A stretch of DNA of 64,000 nt from UBA6168 sp964573725 (GTDB lineage: Bacteria; Bacteroidota; Bacteroidia; Chitinophagales; Saprospiraceae). Under the pieces are notes generated by a model that saw only the letters and a program-made list of their open reading frames with translations, was not told the DNA's origin and made no database searches. Positions within the stretch are counted from its first letter, which is position 1, and every line of letters begins with the position of its first letter. The translations under genes and the position numbers were made by a program. Location: NCBI GenBank assembly GCA_964573725.1, contig CAZNLJ010000011.1, positions 1-64,000 on the forward strand, given 5' to 3'. Of this stretch, positions 27,901-34,521 are shown in pieces.

Positions 27901-28349
27901 GTCTCGTTCGTCTCGCTGACATTGTCGCCGCCGATTTCCTGGACCGCGTAGCCCAGCGATTTCTCCCGGCGCTTGATGCCGAGGGCGGTCACGGTGACCT
28001 CATCCAGGGCGACCCCTTCCGACAGGGCCACGTCGATGACGGTCTGCGTTCCTACCGTGATCTCCTGTACGGCGTAGCCAATGTAGGAAAAGGAAAGCAC
28101 CGCAGTTTCCCCCGGTACCTCGATGTCGTATTTCCCGTCGATATCGGTGATGGTACCGGTACCGCCCGGCTGGAGGATGACGTTCACCCCGATCAGCGGG
28201 GTACCGGCATTGGCATCGGTCACCGTCCCGCTTACCCGCACCTGGGACCAGCCCAGGACCGGCAACAGGAACGACAGGACCAGTGACGTGGCCGTTTGCA
28301 ACCGAAAATGATTCCGGCCGCCGCGTAGTAACTTTCTCTGTAGTTTCAT
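24996..28349 (-). CDS. SusC/RagA-family TonB-dependent outer-membrane transporter
   Basis: 1117 residues from MKLQRKLLRGG; the frame continues upstream but the signal peptide ending at GWSQ marks the start. It has a CarboxypepD-reg-like N-domain (VSGTVTDANAGTPLIGVNV, to about residue 115). The plug follows with VTALGIKRREKSLGYAVQEI and the SusC signature SVLKGANATALYGSRAANG. A roughly 800-residue barrel ends in SFGFSLDFDF with the terminal Phe for BAM insertion. It imports a SusD-delivered nutrient using TonB energy. It is first gene of the susC-susD pair and divergent from the PhnZ-like gene at 28713. Confidence 0.95.
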   Translation of the reverse strand: MKLQRKLLRGGRNHFRLQTATSLVLSFLLPVLGWSQVRVSGTVTDANAGTPLIGVNVILQPGGTGTITDIDGKYDIEVPGETAVLSFSYIGYAVQEITVGTQTVIDVALSEGVALDEVTVTALGIKRREKSLGYAVQEIGGDNVSETNETNFVSTLAGRAAGVQVVTNGTGAGQSASVVIRGYSSLGGDNQPLFVVDGTPINNNTDTRTNTKGIASNMNIDYGNGAGEINPDDIESISVLKGANATALYGSRAANGAIIITTKSGKKRKGIGVSVSSKTTFESLLKGPEYQRVYGQGKNFDFGFADGYGSGTFDGVDESWGPRMNGQLIPQHSSPTSNGLRGGDVHGLDFVLGSSGVNLDRRGTITPTPFVDPGDPVANFMETGRTLVNNISFYGSNDKGNFRVSYTNMDNTGILPNTDLRRNTVAFSADYNLSDRLTVSAKSNYIRTDSDNRHVNGYGTESVMYLFVWWGQHVDVRGLRDYWQDGLEGFQQFNYNYNYHDNPYFTMFENTNGLQKDRMIGNVSATYKLTPDLSFMVRGGRDFFSEYRFIKRAYSTQRFPNGQYREDKINFNETNLDFLLNYDKRFSDFSVNVNAGGNRMTQRNHFNALATNGLLIPGVYSFTNANGPLVQSIDRPERQINSLYAFAQLGWRDLLYLDLTGRNDWSSTLPENNNSYFYPSASLSAVVSDMLDLPLSSPLSFAKLRLGWAQVGSDTDPFRLNDFFVFSDTPWGSNAVASPTNILPPTDLKPELQTSVEVGADIRLFKNRIGIDATYYNTVSENQILAIELPASSGKTSRVINAGKIQNRGIELMLSTTPVKTKGGLTWNSLFNFSRNTNEVLELPEGVDQYVYGGTGVSLVAVEGGSLGDMWGTGVVRVNDPNSPYNGQVIFKNGLVQQDNTLRRIGNFIPDFNLGWANDLSYKGFSMSFLFDYRQGGDLLSRTRLIAATAGNVVETLWGREPEFGGAHPGIADSGLSYVDASGATKTDGIIGEGVMEVVGDNGQVTFVPNDVIVPANAYHNNRYRRQNETEGMYDATFIKLRQFRLSYELPARLLEDKLIRKARISFIGNNLWLWAKDFNHGDPELLAFGGGRFVPGVEDATVPSSRSFGFSLDFDF

Positions 28350-28712
28350 ACGTTCGAGTTTTATAAATGAAAATAGCAATTCCGATTTGGTGCCGTTCCG
28401 CCGGCATTCGCTTATTACTCCGGGAAGCCATCCGTCCCCCCGCAAATCGCGGCAAATAAAGCCCCTTTCCTGGTCGAACATGCTCCATCGGACGGAAAGA
28501 AAAGTTAAAAAATACGTAAATTAAATGTTAAAACACTTTGATACAACAACATACATAAAATACTTTCTTCCCATCGATTATCGGCATGTATCCTCAATTC
28601 GGAAGCCTTGTTATTTTGGCCATACATTCCGGAGCGCCATAGGTTCCGTCGCCGTCCCGACCTGCGGCTCCAACCGCCGGCGACCGCCGCTCAATATAAA
28701 AAAAAGTCACAG
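28350..28712. other. Divergent promoter region between susC and the PhnZ-like gene
   Basis: 363 bases, AT-rich at about 28495-28570 and 28690-28712. The minus strand carries TATTTTTT (7/8 match to TAnnTTTG) near 28510 for susC. The plus strand carries TTATTTTGG at 28611-28619, one base short in spacing, as a possible -7 element for 28713. No gene seen. Confidence 0.35.
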
Positions 28713-29282
28713 ATGAAAAGCAACGACGTCACCCGCGAGATCATGGACCTTTTCGACCGGTACGGCAACCTTTCCTACGGAGAGGGCTGTACCCAACTGG
28801 AGCATGCCGTACAGGCGGGCTGGTTCGCTTCCGAAAAAGGATACGACGACGAGCTGGTCGCGGCGGCTTTCCTGCACGACATCGGCCACCTCTATCCTTT
28901 GGGGCAAGCGGGGCTGCAGGTAACGGAGATGGGCGGTTACGGGCTGGAGGAGCACGACCGTTGGGGAGAGGAATTCCTGCGCAGCCGGGGGTTTTCCGAC
29001 CGGATCGTCGCCACGGTGCGCAACCACGTGGCCTCGAAGCGCTACCTCTGCCGGGCGGAACCCGGCTATTACGAGGCCTTGTCCGCCGCCAGCCGGGAGA
29101 CCTTGTCCTATCAGGGCGGCCCCATGACACCGGAGGAAGCGGCCGCCTTCGAGGCGGACCCTTTTTTCGAGGATTCCATCCGGCTGCGCCGCCTGGACGA
29201 GGAGGCCAAGGTGGAGGACTTCCGGATCACCCCGGCGCACCTGGCTTTCTTCACCGCAGTATTGGACCGGCTCCGGGCCTGA
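28713..29282 (+). CDS. PhnZ/TmpB-type HD-domain diiron oxygenase (aminophosphonate C-P bond cleavage)
   Basis: 189 residues from MKSNDVTREI. Opens YGEGCTQLEHAVQAG, the hallmark of PhnZ-like phosphonate-degradation HD proteins. The ligand set H31, H55-D56, H81, H105, D162 has the same spacing as PhnZ H34, H58-D59, H80, H104, D161, apart from a 4-residue insertion before H81. The second-shell equivalents E24, H59 and K109 are also present. AKRYLC-type SKRYLCRAEPGYYEALS and QGGPMTPEEAAAFE are family segments. PhnZ oxidatively cleaves 1-hydroxy-2-aminoethylphosphonate to glycine and phosphate; TmpB acts on the trimethylated analogue. No PhnY/TmpA dioxygenase is in the window. A TonB receptor follows after 193 nt. 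Confidence 0.85.
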   Translation: MKSNDVTREIMDLFDRYGNLSYGEGCTQLEHAVQAGWFASEKGYDDELVAAAFLHDIGHLYPLGQAGLQVTEMGGYGLEEHDRWGEEFLRSRGFSDRIVATVRNHVASKRYLCRAEPGYYEALSAASRETLSYQGGPMTPEEAAAFEADPFFEDSIRLRRLDEEAKVEDFRITPAHLAFFTAVLDRLRA

Positions 29283-29475
29283 TCCATCATCACCGGGTTG
29301 CTTCCTGTGGCGGCATCCGCGGAAAGCGGCGTAAACCGACGCTTTCCCAAGAAATGCTTGAACTTTTCCGGCGCAAGGCGCTTTATATGGGGATTCCGGC
29401 CGACGAACGCCGGCAATGGGGAGGCCCCGGGAAGCGCGGCATCTCCCCGACCTATCATTTTCAAAAGGATATCAG

Positions 29476-31887
29476 ATGAGAAGCAGCGCCGTGTGGACCT
29501 TGCTGGCCACCCTGGTATGGATCGGCCCCCTGGATGCCCAGGAAGGCATCATCCGGGGAAAAGTATTGGATGCCCTGACCAACGAACCCATCCTGTTTGC
29601 GAACGTATTCCTGCCCAACAGCGACAAGGGGACCAACACGGACGAGAACGGTACCTATGAAATCACCGGATTGCAGCCGGGGCTGTACGATGTCCGCGTC
29701 AGCTACGTCGGGTATCGGGAAGCCACCCAATACGAGATTGCGGTCAGTGTCGCCAAACCGGCGGTGGTGGATTTCCTGTTGGAGGAACAGGGTGCCGACC
29801 TCGAGGAAGTTGTCGTCCGCGCCTCGCCCTTCAGGCGGTCGGAGGAGAGTCCCCTGAGCCTGCGCACCATCGGTGTGGCGGAAATCCAGCGGAATCCGGG
29901 CGCCAACCGCGACATATCCAGGGTCGTGCAGACCTTGCCGGGGGTGACCAGCACGGCGAGTTTCCGGAACGACCTGATCATCCGGGGTGGCGCCCCGAAC
30001 GAAAACCGCTTCTTCCTGGATGATGTCGAGGTGCCCAACATCAACCATTTCGCCACCCAGGGCAGCAGCGGCGGGCCGGTCGGCCTGATCAACGTCAATT
30101 TCATCCGGGAGGTCGACTTTTTCAGCGGGGCCTTTCCCGCCAACCGGGGCAACTCCCTCAGCTCCGTCTTCAATTTCCGGCAGATGGACGGCCGGGAGGA
30201 CCGCATCGGCGCCACCCTGATGGTCGGTGCCTCGGACGCCGGGCTCACACTCGACGGCCCCATCGGACAAAAGACCACCTTCCTGCTGTCCGCCCGGCGC
30301 TCCTACCTCCAATTCCTCTTCAAGGCCCTGGAACTGCCCTTCCTGCCGACCTACAACGACTTCCAGGCGAAGGTCAAGCACAAGATCGACCAACGCAACG
30401 AGATCTATTTCATCGGACTGGGCGCCATCGACCAGTTCCGCCTCAACCTCTCCGCCGACCAAACCGAAGACCAACAGTTCCTGCTCAACAACCTGCCGGT
30501 GGCCCCGCAGTGGAACTACACCAACGGATTGGTCTACAAGCGGTACGGCGACAAAGGCTACTGGACCTTCGTCCTGAGCCGGAACATGCTCAACAACGAG
30601 GCGGAGAAATATGCCGCGAACGACGACAGCCGCGAGGAGAACCTCCTGCTGCGCTACCGTTCCCAGGAAATAGAGAACAAGTTCCGGGCGGAGCACACCG
30701 GCCGGTACGGCGGGTTCAAGATCAATGCCGGTGCGGGATACGAGTATGTCAAATACAACAACCGCACCTTCAACCGTATCTTCACGACCGCCGGCCCCCA
30801 GGATATCGATTATGCCTCCGATTTCCGCATGGGCAAGTACGCCCTGTTCGGGCAGGTCAGCCGATCGTACCGGGAAGACCGGCTGGTGCTTTCCGTCGGC
30901 GGCCGAATCGACGGCAACAGCTGGTCCGACGAAATGACGAATCCCCTGCGGCAGTTTTCGCCGCGGTTCTCCTTGTCCTACGCCATCACCCGGGCCCTTG
31001 CCTTCAACTTCAATACCGGCCGGTTCTTCCAGTTGCCCCCCTATACCATCCTGGGCTACCAGGAGGCGGGTGTCTTCGTGAACAAGGCCAACAAGGTACG
31101 GTACATCCGGGCGGACCACGTCGTGGCGGGTTTTTCGCTCAACACCACCACCAGCGCCCGGATTTCCGTGGAAGGGTACTTCAAGCGCTACGACCGGTAT
31201 CCTTTCCTGCTCCGGGACCAAATTTCGCTGGCCAATCTCGGCGGCGACTTCGGGGTGCTCGGAAACGAACCCGCCGTCTCCACCAACCGTGGCCGGACCT
31301 ACGGGCTGGAGTTCCTGTTCCAGCAACGCCTGTATAAAGGGTTCTACGGGATTGCCAGTTATACATTGGGCCGCAGCGAGTTCGAGGACCGGGACGGCCG
31401 TTTCGTCGCCTCCTCCTGGGATGCCCGGCACATCCTCAACCTGGCGCTCGGAAAGAAATTCGGCCGTAACTGGGAAGCCGGCCTGAACTGGCGCTACCAG
31501 TCCGCCCTGCCTTACACCCCCTTTTCTCCTGCTTCCGCCCTGGTGGCCAACTGGGATGTCAACGGGCGCGGCATCCGCGACTTCGACCGGCTCAACAGCG
31601 CCCGCGCCACGCCTTCCAACACCCTGGATTTCCGCATCGACAAGAAATGGTTCTTCCGGTCCTGGAACCTCAACATCTATCTCGACGTCGAGAACCTGAC
31701 CGGCAATGCGGTCATCCTGCCGGCGCTCATCCTCGACCGGGCGCTCGACGAACAAGGAAGCCCCGTCGGAGATGCGGTCATCCTCAATCCGGACGCCCCT
31801 TATGCGGAGCAGCGCTACCTGCTCAAGGAAATCAAGGACGCCCAAGGGACGGCCATCCCGAGCATCGGGCTGATGATCGAACTGTGA
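29476..31887 (+). CDS. TonB-dependent receptor with CarboxypepD-reg-like domain
   Basis: 803 residues from MRSSAVWTLLATLVWIG, a signal peptide ending near DAQ22; the upstream frame extension is not protein-like. It has a carboxypeptidase regulatory-like domain (IIRGKVLDALTNEPILFANV, about 25-105) and a plug with DISRVVQTLPGVTSTASFRNDLIIRG-type sequence and FLDDVEVPNINHF. The C-terminal barrel is about 590 residues. This is the non-SusC class of Bacteroidota TonB receptors and has no SusD partner. Flanking phosphonate genes suggest that it imports an aminophosphonate or a phosphonolipid fragment (inference). The 3' end is 16 nt from the convergent HAD gene. Confidence 0.9.
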   Translation: MRSSAVWTLLATLVWIGPLDAQEGIIRGKVLDALTNEPILFANVFLPNSDKGTNTDENGTYEITGLQPGLYDVRVSYVGYREATQYEIAVSVAKPAVVDFLLEEQGADLEEVVVRASPFRRSEESPLSLRTIGVAEIQRNPGANRDISRVVQTLPGVTSTASFRNDLIIRGGAPNENRFFLDDVEVPNINHFATQGSSGGPVGLINVNFIREVDFFSGAFPANRGNSLSSVFNFRQMDGREDRIGATLMVGASDAGLTLDGPIGQKTTFLLSARRSYLQFLFKALELPFLPTYNDFQAKVKHKIDQRNEIYFIGLGAIDQFRLNLSADQTEDQQFLLNNLPVAPQWNYTNGLVYKRYGDKGYWTFVLSRNMLNNEAEKYAANDDSREENLLLRYRSQEIENKFRAEHTGRYGGFKINAGAGYEYVKYNNRTFNRIFTTAGPQDIDYASDFRMGKYALFGQVSRSYREDRLVLSVGGRIDGNSWSDEMTNPLRQFSPRFSLSYAITRALAFNFNTGRFFQLPPYTILGYQEAGVFVNKANKVRYIRADHVVAGFSLNTTTSARISVEGYFKRYDRYPFLLRDQISLANLGGDFGVLGNEPAVSTNRGRTYGLEFLFQQRLYKGFYGIASYTLGRSEFEDRDGRFVASSWDARHILNLALGKKFGRNWEAGLNWRYQSALPYTPFSPASALVANWDVNGRGIRDFDRLNSARATPSNTLDFRIDKKWFFRSWNLNIYLDVENLTGNAVILPALILDRALDEQGSPVGDAVILNPDAPYAEQRYLLKEIKDAQGTAIPSIGLMIEL

Positions 31888-31903
31888 CGGTATCCGACAG
31901 GGC

Positions 31904-32596
31904 TCAGGCGGGGATTCCCAGGAGTGCCGGCAGTTCGTCCAGGTGGCGGAGAATATGGTTCGGCCGGGCCCTGGACAGCTGTTCCGCCGTCTGTGCGCCG
32001 GTCGTGATGCCGCAGGAAAGCCCGCAACCGGCCTGGTGCCCTTCCTCGACATCGATGGCCGCATCCCCGATCTTCACGACCGTGGCCGGGTCTTCGATTC
32101 CCAAACGGACCATCGCCAGCCGGATCATGTCCGGATAAGGGCGGCTCCGCTCCACATCACCGGCCGTGACGGTGAAATCGATGCGGGGATGGTTCTCCCA
32201 GCCGAGCTTCTGCAAGAGCGTGTCGGCGGTCCGGCGGTCGTATCCGGTGTTCAGCACCACCCGGATGCCGGCGGCCTGCAAGCTTCGGAACACCTCCTCC
32301 GCCCCCGGCATGGGCTTCACCGGAAAGGAATCGTACGCCGACGCCAACAAGGCGCGGAAATCCTCGAATACCGCCGCCGTCAGCCCGGTGGCCGCCTCTG
32401 TTCCCGCCACCGCCTGGAGGATATCGGCGATGGCCTGCCGTTTTTCCTTGCCGGCGCCGAGGTCCAGCACCGTGGGCAAGGGCACGGGGACGCCCGCCCG
32501 CTCCAGGGCCCGCTGTAAGGTCTTGTAAACCAGGTTGTCTTCGTCCACGGTTGTGCCGGCCATATCGAATACGACCAATCGGTAGGATACTTGCAT
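31904..32596 (-). CDS. PhnX-like (phosphonatase-like) HAD hydrolase
   Basis: 230 residues. The HAD motif I VVFDMAGTTVDED (8-20) contains AGTTVD, the variant typical of phosphonoacetaldehyde hydrolases (D11 nucleophile, A13 instead of the second Asp). NTGYDRR is motif II and VVKIGDAAIDVEEGHQAG motifs III/IV. PhnX uses a cap-domain Lys53 for Schiff-base formation. In LGAGKEKRQAI the K50 lies at the corresponding spacing after the cap Gly, but relatives called PhnX-like often lack it, so an alignment is needed. It would hydrolyse the C-P bond of phosphonoacetaldehyde or its hydroxy form. It is divergent from the FAD oxidoreductase. Confidence 0.85.
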   Translation of the reverse strand: MQVSYRLVVFDMAGTTVDEDNLVYKTLQRALERAGVPVPLPTVLDLGAGKEKRQAIADILQAVAGTEAATGLTAAVFEDFRALLASAYDSFPVKPMPGAEEVFRSLQAAGIRVVLNTGYDRRTADTLLQKLGWENHPRIDFTVTAGDVERSRPYPDMIRLAMVRLGIEDPATVVKIGDAAIDVEEGHQAGCGLSCGITTGAQTAEQLSRARPNHILRHLDELPALLGIPA

Positions 32597-32606
32597 GTTT
32601 TTGCGC

Positions 32607-32614
32607 CAAAGCTA
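32607..32614 (-). promoter_or_regulatory. TAGCTTTG -7 element of the HAD gene
   Basis: On the minus strand TAGCTTTG is a perfect TAnnTTTG element and ends 10 nt before the ATG at 32596. The transcript would have almost no leader. No convincing -33 element was found. Confidence 0.45.
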
Positions 32615-32794
32615 CAGGGTTCCTTGTTAAGGGAATATTACCATTCGGTTAAGGGTAGCCACCGTCCGGCCGGTGCGTTTCCGGGAATCCGGCCGGCTTC
32701 GCACATTTGTCCGCCGATGTCCGGCAGGAACGCGACCCCGCAGTGGCCGCCCCCGGATATTGTCACCGCGTCATCACCCACCCGTAACACCGCA

Positions 32795-33931
32795 ATGGAA
32801 AAAACATACGACACCGCCGTCATCGGGGGCGGGATCGCCGGATTGGCGGTCGCCTATCACGCCGCATCCGCCGGCCGGCGGGTGATCCTCTTCGAACGGC
32901 ACGGCGCCGCGCAAGGGGCCACCGTCCGCAACTTCGGCATGATTTGGCCCTTCGGACAACCACTGGAATGGTTCGATACCGCCATGACCTCCCGCAGCCA
33001 TTGGCTGCGGCTGGCGGAGGCGGCCGGCTTCTGGGCCGCACCGACCGGTGCCCTCTGCCTGGCCTATTCCGCCGATGAGATGGACGTCCTGGAGGAATTC
33101 CACGAGACCCGTCGGCAGGCGGGATACGATATCGAACTGCTATCCCCGGCGGCCGTGCCGGATTTACAGCCGGCGGCCCGGACGGCGGGATTGCGCGGGG
33201 CCTTGTTCAGCCGGACGGAAGTGAACATCGACCCCCGGCAAGCGACGGCCCTGCTCCACCGCTACCTGGCTTCCGCCCTCGGGGTGACTTTCGAGTACCG
33301 TACCGCCATCAGCCGCGTGGAGGACCAGGTCCTGTACAGCGGGCGGCGCAGCTGGCGTGCGGAACAGGTGTTTGTCTGCTCCGGCGCCGATTTCGAAACC
33401 CTGTATCCGGAGGTCTTCGGGCAAAGCGGCCTGCAGAAATGCAAACTCCAGATGTTGCGCACGGTCCCGCAACCCGCCGGCTGGCAACTGGGGCCCACGC
33501 TTTGCGCCGGTCTCACCCTGCTCCACTACGGCGCATTCGCGCACTGTACAACCCTGCCCGCCTTGCGCAACCGTTTTGAACGGGAACTTCCGCAATACCT
33601 CGAACGGGGCATCCACCTGCTGGTCTCCCAAACCAGCCGCGGCGAGCTCACCTTGGGAGACAGCCACGACTACGACCCGGACCCGGACCCCTTCGACAGC
33701 GCCGAAACGGACCGACTGATCCTGGATTACCTGTCCACCTTCGCCCGCTTCCCGGATCCGACCATCGCCGCCCGCTGGCAGGGGGTTTACCCCAAACGGA
33801 CCGGCCACCCCGTCCTGGTGGAACACCCCGAACCGGGTGTCACCATCTACAACGGGCTGGGCGGAACCGGCATGACCCTGTCCTTCGGGCTGGCCGCGCG
33901 ATTTTTCGACCGAACCCCGGTCGGGACCTGA
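32795..33931 (+). CDS. HpnW-type FAD-dependent oxidoreductase, probable aminophosphonate oxidase
   Basis: 378 residues from MEKTYDTAVIGGGIAGLAVA; the Rossmann GGGIAG at 10-15 binds FAD. The DAO-fold sequence ATVRNFGMIWPFGQP, AGFWAAPTGALCLAYS and RWQGVYPKRTGHPV belong to the TIGR03364 (HpnW) subfamily. That subfamily is known to occur beside PhnX-like HADs and is proposed to deaminate aminophosphonates oxidatively. Product and downstream enzyme would then be the aldehyde phosphonate and the adjacent HAD. The upstream frame (from 32591) is discarded because the Rossmann fold must be N-terminal. The family is firm; the substrate is inferred. Confidence 0.87.
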   Translation: MEKTYDTAVIGGGIAGLAVAYHAASAGRRVILFERHGAAQGATVRNFGMIWPFGQPLEWFDTAMTSRSHWLRLAEAAGFWAAPTGALCLAYSADEMDVLEEFHETRRQAGYDIELLSPAAVPDLQPAARTAGLRGALFSRTEVNIDPRQATALLHRYLASALGVTFEYRTAISRVEDQVLYSGRRSWRAEQVFVCSGADFETLYPEVFGQSGLQKCKLQMLRTVPQPAGWQLGPTLCAGLTLLHYGAFAHCTTLPALRNRFERELPQYLERGIHLLVSQTSRGELTLGDSHDYDPDPDPFDSAETDRLILDYLSTFARFPDPTIAARWQGVYPKRTGHPVLVEHPEPGVTIYNGLGGTGMTLSFGLAARFFDRTPVGT

Positions 33932-34500
33932 CATTCCGCCGCGGTTGGTTCCTTGTGCCGGGTCCTCGCCCGCCCAGTCGGGAGCGGCAGCTTCCCCGGA
34001 AAGGGGCCCGGCAGCTGGCGGCTTCATTTCCCGGCTGCCCGACCGGTCGCTTGCCGGCCGCCGCAACCGCAGGATGATACCGGAGGAAAGCGGCGACCCG
34101 CCCGGCGGTCGGGTTTCCGTTGCGCCGGGTGCACCGGGTGGTGGGTACCCTGCGCTTGGCCGGGTGACACCGGCTGCCGGCGGGACCGACGGGCTGCCGG
34201 CCGGACCGGAATGCCTGAACCCGGAGCGCGTGTGCGAACAAAAAGCCTGCTTTCGGCAGCACGACCCGCCGTGCCGCACATCGGGCGAGCTTTCGCGTCG
34301 GTTAGGTCCGCCCCCGGGATTGTCCCTGGTCATTCCTGAACGACCCCGTATCCCGCCAGCCGGTCCCGACCGACCGGCAGCTATGCGGATGCGGGCATTT
34401 TCTCACCCGGAGGACCGGAATTTCCCGCACAAGGGCCGACCAACTTAACAATCCGGATTGCTTCCGGAAGATGCGGACGCGGAAGTAGACGCCCGTTTAT
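33932..34500. other. GC-rich intergenic region, no gene seen
   Basis: About 570 bases with several open frames on both strands, all Arg/Pro/Gly/Ala-rich with no family features. No terminator with a U-tract was found after the FAD oxidoreductase gene. Confidence 0.4.
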
Positions 34501-34508
34501 TACCTTTG
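34501..34508 (+). promoter_or_regulatory. TACCTTTG -7 element of the DUF5916 gene
   Basis: A perfect TAnnTTTG element ends 13 nt before the ATG at 34522. The predicted transcript has a leader of under 10 nt. The -33 element is not recognisable. Confidence 0.45.
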
Positions 34509-34521
34509 GCCACAAAATAGC

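Noticed and set aside
24702..28286. 1194-residue plus-strand ORF opposite susC
   Set aside because: It is the antisense shadow of a GC-rich SusC gene: Val/Gly/Asp/Glu repetitive, with no fold or family features, while the opposite strand encodes a complete SusC.
29461..32064. 867-residue minus-strand ORF opposite the TonB receptor
   Set aside because: Antisense shadow; it also crosses the HAD gene in another frame and has no recognisable domain.
33945..34448. Overlapping open frames in the gap before the DUF5916 gene
   Set aside because: Compositionally Arg/Pro/Gly-rich on both strands, with no ribosome-binding context or family match.
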